Assembly (NCBI GenBank): GCA_963844805.1
Contig: CAWJPU010000013.1
Location: 62,001-126,000, forward strand
Length of the DNA stretch: 64,000 nucleotides
Direction of reading: 5' to 3'
Source: JACCZR01 sp963844805
Lineage (GTDB): Bacteria > Actinomycetota > Thermoleophilia > Solirubrobacterales > Thermoleophilaceae
Shown: positions 1 to 9,395 of the stretch, one piece after another
Layout of the letters: every line of letters starts with the position of its first letter
Position numbering within the stretch: position 1 is the first letter of the stretch
Made by a program: the position numbers and the translations under genes
The notes under the pieces: generated by a model
What the model was told of the DNA's origin: nothing
What the model saw: only the letters and a program-made list of their open reading frames with translations
Database searches by the model: none

Positions 1-547
1 GGCCACGTTGTGCACCGCGTCGGCCAAGGGGACCTCCGCGGGCATCGCCGCCCGGGCCTCGTCGGTGGGCACCGGGTCGGGCGGGATCGCCAGCAGCCCC
101 TCGAGGCCCTGCGGCGGGTCGAGCCGCGTGACGCCCTCGTCGTCGCAGATGACGAACCCGCCGAGCAGCGCCGCGGCGGCGTTGTCGGGATGGCCCTCCA
201 GCTCGTGCGCGAGCTCGAACAACGGCGCGTCGAGCTCGTACATGTGGTCGGCGGCGGCCAGGCCCGCCACGGTGGCGGCGGCGCTGGAGCCCAGGCCCGG
301 CCCCCACCGGGATCTCCGAGTTGATGTGGAAGGTGAGCCCGTCGGCCGGATGAAGCCGCTCGAAGGCGCGCACGCAGAGGTTCGTGCGGTCGTTGGGAAT
401 GCCGGGCGTGTCGCAGTGGACGAAGAACTCGCCGGTCTCCTCCACCTGCAGCTCCAGCGACAGGTCGAGCGCCGCGGCCAGGACGTCGTAGCCCGGGCCG
501 AGGTTCGCGGTCGACGCCGGGACGGTGACCACGCGGCGACGCCTCAC
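1..547 (-). CDS. thrB: homoserine kinase (partial, frame-broken)
   Basis: GHMP-family kinase that phosphorylates L-homoserine with ATP, the step feeding threonine synthase. The GTG start at 547 overlaps the thrC stop as GTGA, so the two are probably translationally coupled. The N-terminus (VVTVPASTANLGPGYD) is the usual GHMP opening. The ATP loop reads PVGAG, then GLGSSAAA only if one base near 300 is dropped (sense context GGGCCTGGG); as given the frame is broken. The rest of the domain is recognisable (HELEGHPDN, GGFV). The C-terminal third lies beyond the window edge. Confidence 0.85.
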   Translation of the reverse strand, partial: MRRRRVVTVPASTANLGPGYDVLAAALDLSLELQVEETGEFFVHCDTPGIPNDRTNLCVRAFERLHPADGLTFHINSEIPVGAGPGLQRRRHRGGPGRRRPHVRARRAVVRARARAGGPSRQRRRGAARRVRHLRRRGRHAARPAAGPRGAAGDPARPGAHRRGPGGDARGGPLGRRGAQRG

Positions 548-1536
548 CCGAGCACCGCCTCCTCCACCGCGGCGAGCTCGGGCTCGCACGGCACCACCGA
601 CGACGCGCTGTTCATCGCCGTCTGCGGGTCCTTCAGGCCGTGGCCGGTAAGCACGCACACGACGCGGCCCTCCGCGCCGTGCTTGAGCAGTCCCGCCACC
701 GAGGCCGCCGAGGCCGGCTCGCAGAAGACGCCCTCGCGCGCGCCCAGCAGCGTGTAGGCCCCGAGGATCTCGGCGTCGGACACCGCCCGCACCGCGCCCC
801 GGGAGGCGGTGAAGGCGCCCATCGCGTCCTCCCACCGGGCGGGGTTGCCGATGCGGATCGCCGAGGCCACCGTCTCCGGCTGCGCGACCGGCGCGCCGTG
901 CACCAGCGGCGCCGCGCCCTCGGCCTGGTAGCCGTGCAGCTGCGGCAGGGAGCCGATCTCGCCGAACCCGCGCCACCACGCGGTCACGTTGCCCGCGTTG
1001 CCCACCGGGATGCAGAGCACGTCGGGGGCTTCGCCCAGCGCGTCCACTACCTCGAAGGCCGCGGTCTTCTGGCCCTCGATCCGGAACTCGTTCACGGAGT
1101 TGACCAGCGACACCGGGTGCTCCGCGGCGAGCTCGCGCACCACCGCCAGCGCCTCGTCGAAGTTGCCGCGCAGTGCCACGACCCGGGCGCCGTGCATGAG
1201 CGCCTGGGCCAGCTTGCCGGTGGCGATCTTGCCCTCCGGGACGATCACCGCCCCGCGCAGGCCGGCCCGCGCCGCGTAGGCGGCCGCGCTCGCCGCGGTG
1301 TTGCCGGTCGAAGCGCACACCACCACCTCGGCCCCCTCGCGCACCGCGGCCGACACCGCCACGGTCATCCCCCGGTCCTTGAAGGAGCCGGTCGGGTTGG
1401 CGCCCTCCACCTTCAGCCACACGTCGCAGCCGGTCAGCTCCGACAGGTGCGGTGCGGGCACCAGCGGCGTGTCGCCCTCGCCCAGGGTCACGAGCGGCTC
1501 CACCGGCAACCGGTCTGCGTAGCGCCACAGGCTCAC
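544..1536 (-). CDS. thrC: threonine synthase
   Basis: PLP enzyme converting O-phosphohomoserine to threonine. 330 residues, the size of the short bacterial class. The PLP-lysine motif is NPTGSFKDRGM near residue 55, followed by the phosphate-binding ASTGNTAASAAAYAARAG; later motifs include NSVNEFRIEGQKT and IPVGNAGN. The GTG start at 1536 overlaps the hom stop (GTGA), and its own stop overlaps thrB. The gene is uninterrupted. Third gene of the lysA-hom-thrC-thrB operon. Confidence 0.93.
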   Translation of the reverse strand: MSLWRYADRLPVEPLVTLGEGDTPLVPAPHLSELTGCDVWLKVEGANPTGSFKDRGMTVAVSAAVREGAEVVVCASTGNTAASAAAYAARAGLRGAVIVPEGKIATGKLAQALMHGARVVALRGNFDEALAVVRELAAEHPVSLVNSVNEFRIEGQKTAAFEVVDALGEAPDVLCIPVGNAGNVTAWWRGFGEIGSLPQLHGYQAEGAAPLVHGAPVAQPETVASAIRIGNPARWEDAMGAFTASRGAVRAVSDAEILGAYTLLGAREGVFCEPASAASVAGLLKHGAEGRVVCVLTGHGLKDPQTAMNSASSVVPCEPELAAVEEAVLG

Positions 1537-2777
1537 GGCCGCCTCACGGCCTCGAAGGACTCTTCGAGCACCCGGATCACGCGCGGCGCGGAGCGCACGA
1601 AGTCGAGCCGGTTGATCATGTCCACCGCGGCCCGGAACTGCGACTCGGCCACAGGGTGCATGACCATCACCAGCCGCGCGTCGTCGCCGATGCCGCGCTG
1701 GACCACCGAGCGCACCGACACCCCCTGCAGCCCGAGGATCTCCGCCACCTGGGCGAGCACGCCCGGCCGATCTGCCACCTCGAGGTGCATGTAGAACGAG
1801 GACTCGGTCGTCCTCGAGCAGGGGCAGGTCGACGGCGGGCGGGATCGTCGAGGGCGGCGGGATCATGGCCGAGACCACGTCGCCCAGCACGGCGGACGCG
1901 GTCTGCGAGCCGCCCGCGCCCGGGCCGCTGAGGGTGATCTCGGTGATGGTGGGCGACTCGATCGTCACCGCGTTGAAGGCGCCGTTGACCGAAGCGAGCG
2001 GGTGGTCGCCGTAGAGGAACACCGGGTGCACGTCCACGGCGATGCCGTCGCCGATGCGCTCGGCGGTCCCGACCAGCTTGAGCGACAGGCCGAGCTCCTT
2101 GGCGTAGGCGATGTCCTCCGCGGTCAGGTGCTCGATCCCCTCGTAGGGCACCTGGTCGAGGTGCACGGCGGCGCCGAAGGCCAGCCGGGCGAGGATCGCC
2201 ATCTTGGCCGCCGCGTCCTTGCCGCTCACGTCCTCGGTCGGGTCGGCCTCGGCGTAGCCCAGCTCCTGGGCCTCGCGCAGGCAGTCCTCGTAGGAGGCGC
2301 CTGTACGGGCCATCTCGCTGAGGATGAAGTTGGTGGTGCCGTTGACGATCCCGTGCACCCGCTCGATGTGAGCCGCCGCCAGCGTCTCGGCCATCACCCG
2401 GATGGCCGGGACCACGCCGGCCACCGCCGCCTCGAAGCGCAGCTGCACCCCGTTGTCGCGCGCCGCGGTCGTAGAGCTCCTCGCCGAACTGCGACAGCAG
2501 CTGCTTGTTGGCGGTGACCACGTGGCGCCCCTCGCCCATCGCGCGGAGCACGTGCCCGCGCGCGGGCTCGGTGCCGCCCATCAGCTCCACCACCAGGTCG
2601 CTGCGGGCCAGGATGTCGTCGAAGTCGCCGCGGCTGCGGGTCAGGACGCCCGAGATCTCCGGCCGGCGGCCCACCTCGGCCTCGATGGCGTCGGCCCGGA
2701 GGTCCAGCAGCTCGTGGAACGCGCTGCCGACCGTGCCGTGGCCGAGCAACCCGACCCGAAACGGGTTCAGCGGTCAC
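1533..2777 (-). CDS. hom: homoserine dehydrogenase (frame-broken)
   Basis: NAD(P)-dependent reduction of aspartate semialdehyde to homoserine, the branch point to threonine and methionine. Corrected reading: VTAEP then FRVGLLGHGTVG (Rossmann loop), VTANKQLLS, a catalytic domain with VNGTTNFIL and GPGAGGSQTASAVLGD, and a C-terminal ACT domain (DRPGVLAQVAEILG), which in this family gives threonine feedback. Three one-base insertions, near 2763, 2467 and 1806, must be removed; the total length then stays in frame (about 414 residues). The GTG start at 2777 overlaps the end of lysA by 11 bases. Confidence 0.9.
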
Positions 2778-4047
2778 GCAGCGTCAGATCGTCGTAGGTC
2801 TCGCGGCGCACCGCGACGCGGGCGTTGCCGTCGCGGCAGATGATCACCGGCGGGCGGGGTATGGCGTTGTAGTTGTTGGCCATGGCGTGCCCGTACGCGC
2901 CGGTGGCGGGGATCACCAGCACGTCGCCCGGGCGCGGGCTCTCCAGCTTCGCGTCGCGGATCAGGATGTCGCCCGACTCGCAGTGCATGCCGGCGACCGT
3001 GCACAGGTCACCGGGAGGGGTGGCCCCGGAGGGGTCACCCCGCACCGGGCCGAACCGGTCGGCGATCTGGGCCTCGTAGCGCGCCGCGTAGAGCATCGGG
3101 CGCAGGTTGTCGCTCATGCCGCCGTCCACGGCGACGTAGGTGCGCACGCCGGGGATGCGCTTGACCGTTCCCACCGTGTAGATCGTCACGCCGGCGTTGC
3201 CCACCAGCGAGCGGCCGGGCTCGCACAGCACGGTCACCCCATCGGGGACGCGGGCGAGCAGCGCCTCGGCGTAATCGTCCACCGACGGCGGGCGGTCGTC
3301 GGCGGTGTAGGCGATGCCCAGCCCGCCGCCCAGGTTCAACAGCGGGTAGTCGCCCATCCCGCCCAGCACCTCGGCCAGCTGCTCCAGCACCGACAGCTCG
3401 TAGATCTGCGACCCGATGTGCGCGTGCAGGCCGCGCAGGGTCAGCCCCGCGTCCGCGCACGCGTCGACCGCGCGCGGCACGTCGTCGAGGCCGAAGCCGA
3501 ACTTCGAGTCCTCCTGCCCGGTGGCGATCTTCTCGTGCGTCTGCGGCTTGATGCCGGGCGTGACGCGCAGCATCACCTGCTGGCCGGGCGCGAGCCGGCG
3601 CAGGCGGTCGATCTCGTCGAAGGAGTCGGCGACGATCGTGCGCACCCCGCGCTCCACCGCGTAGGCCAGCTCGGCCTCGGTCTTGTTGTTGCCGTGCATG
3701 TACAGCCGCTCGGGGGCAAAGCCGCCGGCCAGGGCGAGGTGCAGCTCGCCGCCGGAGGCCACGTCGCACGAGAGGTCCTCCTCGGCCAGCAGGTGGTAGA
3801 TCGCCGTGATGGGCGCCGCCTTGCCGGCGTACACGATCTCGAACCGGTCGGTGCGCGCCGCGAAGGCCTCGCGGTACGCACGGGCGCGAGAACGGATGTC
3901 CTCCTCGGCGTAGACGTAGGCCGGCGTGCCGTGCTCGCGAGCGATCTCGGTGAGATCGCAGCCGCCGACCTCGAGCGCGCCGCGCTCGTTGAGGCGTGAG
4001 CCCAGGGGCAATACCTGCTCCAGTCCTGTGGTGGCCGCGGCTGCCAT
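2767..4047 (-). CDS. lysA: diaminopimelate decarboxylase
   Basis: PLP (alanine racemase-fold) enzyme making L-lysine from meso-diaminopimelate. 426 residues from ATG at 4047; longer upstream starts run into the divergent hydrolase gene. Family motifs: YAGKA with the PLP lysine (near residue 70), HGNNK, HAHIGSQI, the glycine-rich LNLGGGLGIAY, EPGRSLVGNAG, and the C-terminal substrate signature CESGDIL (near 360). Uninterrupted. First gene of the lysine/threonine operon; only 16 bases separate its start from the divergent gene at 4064. Confidence 0.94.
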   Translation of the reverse strand: MAAAATTGLEQVLPLGSRLNERGALEVGGCDLTEIAREHGTPAYVYAEEDIRSRARAYREAFAARTDRFEIVYAGKAAPITAIYHLLAEEDLSCDVASGGELHLALAGGFAPERLYMHGNNKTEAELAYAVERGVRTIVADSFDEIDRLRRLAPGQQVMLRVTPGIKPQTHEKIATGQEDSKFGFGLDDVPRAVDACADAGLTLRGLHAHIGSQIYELSVLEQLAEVLGGMGDYPLLNLGGGLGIAYTADDRPPSVDDYAEALLARVPDGVTVLCEPGRSLVGNAGVTIYTVGTVKRIPGVRTYVAVDGGMSDNLRPMLYAARYEAQIADRFGPVRGDPSGATPPGDLCTVAGMHCESGDILIRDAKLESPRPGDVLVIPATGAYGHAMANNYNAIPRPPVIICRDGNARVAVRRETYDDLTLRDR

Positions 4048-4063
4048 GGTTCGCGGCGCGATT

Positions 4064-4770
4064 ATGAAGCACGCCCCTCCGGCCCCGCCCGAGCTAGGCA
4101 CCCGCGACGGGCTCGCCTACGCGCTGTTTCGGCCCGACGGCGACCCCCCGGCGGGCGTGGTGATCGTGCACGGAGCCGACTCGGCGAAGGAGAGCCACTA
4201 CGACTTCGCGCGCAATCTGCGCGCCGCCGGGCTGGTCGCGGTCGCCTACGACGCGCGCGGCCATGGGCGGTCGTCGGGCGATTTCGGCCCCACCGCGTTC
4301 GGCGACGTGCTGTCGATGTGCGACATGGTGCGCGAGCACGCTCCCGCGGTCGCCATCCGCGGCTCGAGCCTCGGCGGCTGGCAGGCGATCCACGCGGCGG
4401 CCCTCGATCACTCGGTCGCCGCGGTGGTGGCCGTCTGCCCCGCGCCCGAGGAGCGGCTGCTGCGGCTGCTGCGCGAGCCGGCCGAGGAGTACGAGATGCG
4501 GATCGACCGCGATCAGGCCGCACGCTGGATCGCGCGAGCAGGACGTCTTCGACGCGGTGACCCGGCTGGGGCCGCGAACCGCCCTGCTGCTGCTCCACGC
4601 GCGCGGGGACGAGCGGATTCCCTACACGGTCAGCGAGGAGCTGCACGCCGCCGCGCACGAGCCCAAGCGGCTGGTGATCGTGCCCGGCGGGCACCACCGC
4701 TCGCTGCAGCACGACATGGAGATCCAGGACCTCTCGCGCCGTTTCGTCGTGGACGCCGGTGAAGGGCTAG
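4064..4770 (+). CDS. alpha/beta hydrolase (frame-broken)
   Basis: Serine hydrolase of the dienelactone hydrolase/BAAT type; substrate not predictable. Starts at ATG 4064 (MKHAPPAPPELG). Visible are the oxyanion strand VVIVHGADSAKESHYDF, YDARGHGRSSGDFG, the nucleophile elbow GSSLGGWQA (Ser near residue 104), an acid-strand region LLLHARGDERIPY and the catalytic-His region VPGGHHRSLQHD. One inserted base near 4545 (GCGCGAG) and another near 4758 (CGGT) break the frame; after correction the protein ends VVDAVKG at 4770, sharing the palindromic CTAG with the convergent gene. Confidence 0.8.
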
Positions 4771-5396
4771 AGCCCGCCGGTCAGGCCGTCGACCAGGTCG
4801 CCGGTGGTCTCGCCCACGCCGCGAACCGTGTCACCCAGGCTCGGGCTGACGTCGTCCACAACCCGCCCCGCGCCGTCGGTCACGCCCTGGGTCGTCTGAC
4901 CCAGGCTCTGGCCGCCCTGGGAGCCGCCACCGGTCCCGGGAAGCGAGGGAGCCGTGCCCGCTGTGGGAGCTCCGCCGGCCACTCGGCTGACCGGTGCCTC
5001 GCCGCCTCCCTGCGGGGCGCCGACGGTCTGGCCGCCACCTCCGCCGCCGGGAGTCGTGCCGCCGGGCGCGCGGCCGCCGGCACCGGCTCCGCCCACCGCT
5101 CCGCCGCCCGCGCCGGCTGCGCCGCCGCCCGGTCCGGCTGCCGCGACCGAGGCGGGAGGACTGCTCGAGACGCCGCCGGCGGCGGGCGCCGCCTCAGCGG
5201 CCGCGAGCGCCGGCCCGGTCAGGGCAGCCGGCTCGTCGCGGTCGACGACCAGGCCCTCCAGCTCGCGCAGCCCCTTGCTGATCGAGGCGCCGTTGAAGGC
5301 CACCACGGCGCCGACCACCACCAGCAGCAACGCCGAGGACGCCAGGAGGATTCCCGACGTCCCGAGTCCGGCGATGTATGCCTTCGGAGCCTTCAA
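4767..5396 (-). CDS. unknown membrane-anchored Gly/Pro/Ala-rich protein
   Basis: Not recognised. A TTG start at 5396 is preferred: it has GGAGGT eight bases upstream and overlaps the preceding gene's stop as TTGA. About 209 residues: a short basic start (KAPKAYIAGLG), one membrane segment (GILLASSALLLVVVGAVVAF), a short acidic linker (LRELEGLVVDRDE), then a long low-complexity Ala/Gly/Pro tail ending in a repeat-like stretch (DDVSPSLGDTVRGVGETTGD). The topology suggests an inner-membrane anchor with a disordered outer domain. Paired with the gene at 5393-6133. Confidence 0.6.
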   Translation of the reverse strand: MKAPKAYIAGLGTSGILLASSALLLVVVGAVVAFNGASISKGLRELEGLVVDRDEPAALTGPALAAAEAAPAAGGVSSSPPASVAAAGPGGGAAGAGGGAVGGAGAGGRAPGGTTPGGGGGGQTVGAPQGGGEAPVSRVAGGAPTAGTAPSLPGTGGGSQGGQSLGQTTQGVTDGAGRVVDDVSPSLGDTVRGVGETTGDLVDGLTGGL

Positions 5397-6133
5397 CCCG
5401 TGGCACCTCCGGGCGTGGTCGGCTTGCTTTCCGTGGCGCTTTCGCGCTCGCGGCGCTGCCAGCTCGCTGCCAGCTCGCTGCCAGACCAGCACCGTAGCGA
5501 GGCGCGGCCCCATAGTCGAGCGGTGGTGGGCCTCGGCTCAGTGCCGGCGGCCGCTGCCGTGGCGCCGGCCCTGCCGCGTCCTCCCGCGGCGTCGTCCCTA
5601 GCCGATGGCGCCCTCCCTGGCCGTGGCTTCTCGCCCGAGCCGGAGCGCCTGGTCTCGCCGTGGCGCTTCCTGCGGTGCGTCTTCTGGCTGAGGTGGCCCT
5701 TGCGCGAGGGCCGGCGCGCGACCGGCGGGGGGTGCCGCTCCCGACCTCCCGCCGAGCCGGCGTTGCCGCCGCCCGGGCCCGGCGCGCCGGCGTGGACACC
5801 GGCGTGCGGCGCCGAGCCCGGCGACGGGCCGGGCGAGGAGAGCCGCGCCGCCGGCGCCGGCCGTCGCCCGAACGGCGCCGGGGGCTCGCTCGCCGGCGCG
5901 ACGCCGTCCTCCGCCGACGCCCGCCGCGCGGTGCGCGCGCGGCGCCCGGCACGCCGGTGGCGAACGGCAGCCCGCCGAGCGACCCGGTGACCACCGAGGC
6001 CGACTCCCCGTGGGGGATCACCGCCGCCCGGGGAGGCTCGGGGAAGGCCCCGTAGTCGAAGTCGCCCTGGACCAGGGCCCAGGCCAGAGCCAGCGCCGGC
6101 CAGGACAGTGGCCAGCGCCGCGACCTGCAGCAA
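5393..6133 (-). CDS. unknown secreted or anchored Pro/Arg-rich protein (frame-broken)
   Basis: Not recognised. ATG at 6133 opens a hydrophobic leader (MLQVAALATVLAGAGS). After a one-base correction the frame continues WALVQGDFDYGAFPEPPRAA and SVVTGSLGGLPFATGVPG, which look like real protein, then Ala/Pro low complexity and a strongly basic segment near residue 160 (RRPSRKGHLSQKTHRRKRHG). The stop overlaps the next gene's TTG start. Codon use matches the neighbours. Divergent from the metal transporter at 6246. The exact C-terminal frame is uncertain. Confidence 0.5.
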   Translation of the reverse strand: MLQVAALATVLAGAGSGLGPGPGRLRLRGLPRASPGGGDPPRGVGLGGHRVARRAAVRHRRAGRRARTARRASAEDGVAPASEPPAPFGRRPAPAARLSSPGPSPGSAPHAGVHAGAPGPGGGNAGSAGGRERHPPPVARRPSRKGHLSQKTHRRKRHGETRRSGSGEKPRPGRAPSARDDAAGGRGRAGATAAAAGTEPRPTTARLWGRASLRCWSGSELAASWQRRERESATESKPTTPGGATG

Positions 6134-6212
6134 TCCGTGCGTTGCGTCCCTGCAGCCGTTCGGGGCCGAGCATTCGAATCAAGGGTACGTCTGTTCGAGC
6201 GTTCCGGTTGTC

Positions 6213-6226
6213 GAGAATCGATTCTC
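6213..6226. promoter_or_regulatory. Fur/Zur-type operator palindrome
   Basis: GAGAATCGATTCTC is a perfect 14-base palindrome in a locally AT-rich stretch, flanked by TC and AATT, 20 bases upstream of the metal ABC transporter start (6246) and 80 bases from the divergent start at 6133. Fur-superfamily operators have this TGAnAATnnATTnTCA-like layout. Whether the regulator is Zur, Fur or a Mn sensor cannot be decided here. Confidence 0.6.
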
Positions 6227-6245
6227 AATTACGCTCGTTCCCGGC

Positions 6246-7063
6246 TTGGCCACGGCCCCGCCCCCACCCACCGACCTGATCGAGCTCGCCTTCGCCCGCA
6301 CGGCGCTGGCCGAGCTGCATGCTGCTCGCCGTCGCCGGCGGGCTGCTGAGCGGCTGGATCGTGCTGCGCCGGCTGGCCTTCTTCACCCACGCCGCCGGCA
6401 CGGCCACCTTTCCCGGCCTCGTCCTGGCCCAGGCCGCCGGGTTCAGCCCGCGGCTCGCCGCGCTGGCGGTCGCCGGCGGGTACGCCGGGGCGGTGGGCGG
6501 CCGCGGCGGGCGCCGGCGGCGAGCGCGGCGACACCACCGTCGCGCTGCTGCTCGTCGCCGCCCTGGCCGCGGGCGCCGTGCTGGCGGGCGACGTGTTCTC
6601 CTCCGGCGTGGGCGTGGACTCGCTGCTGTTCGGAAGCCTGCTCGGGGTCCAGGGCGGCGACCTCGCGGCGTCGGCCGTGGTCGCGGCGCTCGCCGTCGCC
6701 GGCACGGTGCTGGTGGGCCCGGCGTGGGCCGCCGCCGGCTTCGACCGCGAGGCCGCGGGCTCGATCGGGCCTCCCCATCCGGCGGGCCGACCTGCTGCTG
6801 CTCGGGCTGGTGGCCGCCACGGTGGTCGCGGCGCTGCCCGCCGTGGGCGCGCTGCTGGTGACCTCGCTGCTCGTGGTGCCCGCGGCGGTCGCGCGCCTGC
6901 TCAGCGAGCGGCTGCGGCCCATGCTGGCGCTCGCGGTGGCCCTGGCGCTCGTCCAGGGCGTGCTCGGCCTCTACCTCGCCCTGTGGCTCGACGTGCCCGC
7001 CCGGCCCCGCGGTCGCGGTGGTCGGGCGCTCTGCTCTTCGGCGTCACGGCGGCGGTGCGATGA
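6246..7063 (+). CDS. metal ABC transporter permease, ABC-3 family (frame-broken)
   Basis: Membrane subunit of a zinc/manganese/iron-type importer. Corrected sequence has the family's strong hydrophobic pattern: ELMLLAVAGGLLSGWIVLRR, FFTHAAGTATFPGLVLAQ, DLLLLGLVAATVVAALPAVG, VTSLLVVPAAVARLLSERL and a last helix before GALLFGVTAAVR. At least four inserted bases (near 6318, 6513, 6769 and 7003) break it. TTG at 6246 is the best start I see but is weak. Its TGA overlaps the ATPase start (ATGA). First gene after the palindrome at 6213. Confidence 0.8.
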
Positions 7064-7808
7064 GCGCCTTCGCGGTCCGCGCCGAGGGGCTCGCCGCCGG
7101 CTACGGCACCGGCCCGAACGCGCTCGAGGACGTGGGCTTCGAGCTCGCGCCCGGCACGTCGCTGGGCGTGCTCGGCCCCAACGGCGGCGGGAAGACCACC
7201 CTGTTCCGGGTGCTGGCCGGCGACCTGCCGGCCCGCAGCGGAAGCGCGGAGGTGGACGGCCGCCCCGCGCAGCTTCCCCAGGCCGACCGCCCCCGGCTCG
7301 ACTTCCCGGTGAGCGCGCTGGACGTGGCGCTGATGGGGACGCTCGGCAGTGGCCGCTGGTGGCTGCCGCCCCGGCGCGCCGAGCGCGAGGCCGCCGCGGC
7401 GGCCCTCGCGCGGGTGGGGCTGGAGGGAAGCGCCCACGAGCGCTTCGGGACGCTCTCCGGCGGCCAGCGCCAGCGCGCGCTGCTGGCCCGGGCGCTGGTG
7501 CAAGACGCTGCGGTGCCTGCTCTTCGACGAGCCGCTGAGCGCGGTCGACCCGGTCAGCGCGGAGCGCATCGAATCGCTGTTCGCCGAGCTGCGGGCCGAA
7601 GGGCCGCACGGTGCTCGTGTCCACCCACGACGTGGAGAGCGCACGCCGCTTCGACCGGGTGCTCTGCCTCAACCGGCGCCAGGTGGCCTTCGGCGCGCCG
7701 GCCAAGACCCTGAGCCGCCAGGTCCTGGAGGCCACCTACGGCGCGGAGATCGTGGTGCTGGACGAGGGCGGCCGCGCCATCACCGTCCAGCACCACGCGC
7801 ACCCGTGA
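7060..7808 (+). CDS. metal ABC transporter ATP-binding protein (frame-broken)
   Basis: Cytoplasmic ATPase of the metal importer. Walker A GPNGGGKTT (near residue 43), Q-loop region with LDFPVSALDVALMG, ABC signature LSGGQRQR, then after removing one base near 7501 Walker B CLLFDEPLSAVD, and after another near 7610 the H-loop LVSTHD. Ends ITVQHHAHP. ATG at 7060 overlaps the upstream permease stop (ATGA) and its stop overlaps the next permease start (GTGA), so the three subunits form one translational unit. Confidence 0.9.
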
Positions 7809-8660
7809 CCGCGCTGGCCGCCCTGCTCGACCCGTTCGGCTCCGGCCTCGGCCGCCGCGCGCTCGCCGAGGTGGCCCTGCTGGGCGCGCTGGGCGGCGGG
7901 CTGTCGTTCTGGGTCACGTCGTTCCGCCTCTCCTACACCGCGGAGTCGCTGGCGCACGGCCTGCTGCCCGGCGCGGTGCTCGCGGCCCTGGTCGGCGTGC
8001 CGCTGGCCGCGGGCGCGGGCGCGGGCGTGGTGCTGGCCGCGCTGCTGGTCGCGGCGGTCGCGCGCGACGAGCGGGTGGGGGTCGAGGCCGCCACCGCCGT
8101 GGCGGTGACGGGCCTGCTGGGGCTGGGCGCGCTCCTGGCGCTCGCGCCCGAGAGCCCCCAGCGGCTCGAGGAGCTGTTGTTCGGCGACCTGCTCAGCGTG
8201 GCCGGGTCCGACCTCCTCACCGCGCTGGCCGCGCTCGCCGTGGTGGCCGCGGGCCTCACGGCGCTGCACCGGCCGCTCACCGCCGTCGCCTTCGACCCCG
8301 ACGGGGCGGGCGCGACCGGCGTCCGGGCCGGGGCGGTGACCGCCGCGCTGCTCGTGCTGGTGTCGGTCGCGCTGGCGGTCGCGGTGCGCGGCCTGGGCAA
8401 CCTCCTGGCGCTGGCCGTGCTGGTGGCGCCGGCGGTGGCGGTCCGCGGTCACGTGCGAACGCCCGCCGGGGCCGTGCTGGGCGGCGCCGCGGTGGCCGTG
8501 CTCGCCGGAGTGGCCGGGGTGCTGCTGTCCTTCACGCTCGAGCCTCGCCACCGGCGCCAGCGTGGCGCTGGTGCTGTGCCTGGCCGCGGTGGCCGGCGCC
8601 GCCCTGCCGGCGCTCAGGCCGCCGCGCCGGCGGCCTCGGCCGGCCGTCCCCGCCGGCTGA
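7805..8660 (+). CDS. second metal ABC transporter permease, ABC-3 family (frame-broken)
   Basis: Second membrane subunit of the same importer. GTG at 7805. Family-typical segments: LSFWVTSFRLSYTAESLAHG, VGVEAATAVAVTGLLGLGAL, EELLFGDLLSVAGSDL, AVAFDPDGAGATGVRAG (conserved cytoplasmic loop) and NLLALAVLVAPAVAVR. One inserted base near 8541 must be removed to reach the natural end (PRPAVPAG) at 8660, so the gene overlaps the convergent lgt by 47 bases. No substrate-binding protein gene is present on either side. Confidence 0.85.
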
Positions 8661-9375
8661 GGATCACCGCGGCGCCGCCGGCCATCATCGCCAGGCCGAT
8701 CACCTGCGGCAGGGTCAGCCCCGCCACCAGGTCGTCGTTGCGCCGGATGAACTCGACCAGGAAGCGCTCCAGGCCCGAGAAGAACAGGTAGATGCCGAAC
8801 AGCACGCCGGGCGCGAAGCGGTCGCGCAGGCGCCACAGGGCCAGCGTCAAGAGCCCCACCGCGAGCGTCTCGTAGACCGGGGTCGGGTGGACCTCCTCGG
8901 TGGTCGGCACCGTGCCGTCGGGGTAGGCCATTGCCCACGGCACGTCGGAGGCCACGCCGTAATCGCCGTCGCCCGACAGCTGGCAGCCCACCCGCCCGAT
9001 GGCGTAGCCCAGCGCCAGCGGGATGCAGACGGTGTCGAGCATCTGCGCGCCCAGCCACCCGCGCCGCCAGGCCCACAGGACCACGCCGATCGCGCCGCCC
9101 ACGGCCCCGCCGAACCACACCAGGCCCGAGCCGGAGAAGATCGCGCCGAGCAGGTCGTCGGAGACCTTGTCCCAGTTCTCGATCAGGTAGTCGATCCGGG
9201 CGCCGACCAGGCCGCCGATCAGCGCCGAGAAGACGATCTCGTAGGACCAGTCAGGCGGCAGGTCCAGCTCGCGCAGGCGGCGGGTGAGCACGGCGCCGGC
9301 GGCGATGAAGCCGAGCGCGAAGCAGACCCCGAAGGTCTGCACCGAGATCGGGCCGAGGTCCAGCTCCGGGTACAC
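8614..9375 (-). CDS. lgt: prolipoprotein diacylglyceryl transferase
   Basis: Membrane enzyme that moves diacylglycerol from phosphatidylglycerol to the lipobox cysteine of prolipoproteins. 253 residues from GTG at 9375 (VYPELDLGPISVQTFG). Multi-pass, with the Lgt signature region AIGRVGCQLSGDGDYG near residue 130 and ARIDYLIENWD upstream of it. Uninterrupted. It lies downstream of an M23 peptidase gene in the same direction. Several lipoprotein substrates are encoded nearby (12101, 14484, 17284). Confidence 0.92.
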   Translation of the reverse strand: MYPELDLGPISVQTFGVCFALGFIAAGAVLTRRLRELDLPPDWSYEIVFSALIGGLVGARIDYLIENWDKVSDDLLGAIFSGSGLVWFGGAVGGAIGVVLWAWRRGWLGAQMLDTVCIPLALGYAIGRVGCQLSGDGDYGVASDVPWAMAYPDGTVPTTEEVHPTPVYETLAVGLLTLALWRLRDRFAPGVLFGIYLFFSGLERFLVEFIRRNDDLVAGLTLPQVIGLAMMAGGAAVILSRRGRPAEAAGAAA

Positions 9376-9395
9376 GGCCCGGAGGGTAGGGGGGC

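Noticed and set aside
8..757. Long plus-strand open frames opposite the minus-strand biosynthesis genes
   Set aside because: Translations are Arg/Ala/Pro-rich with no motifs and lie opposite clear enzymes; they are antisense shadows typical of high GC.
544..2448. Apparent Hom-ThrC fusion protein
   Set aside because: The frame passes through hom out of frame after the insertion near 1806; thrC has its own GTG at 1536 overlapping the hom stop.
1533..2777. Programmed frameshifting as the explanation for broken genes
   Set aside because: Sites lack slippery heptamers and stimulatory hairpins and hit housekeeping enzymes such as hom and hypF several times each; sequence error is simpler.
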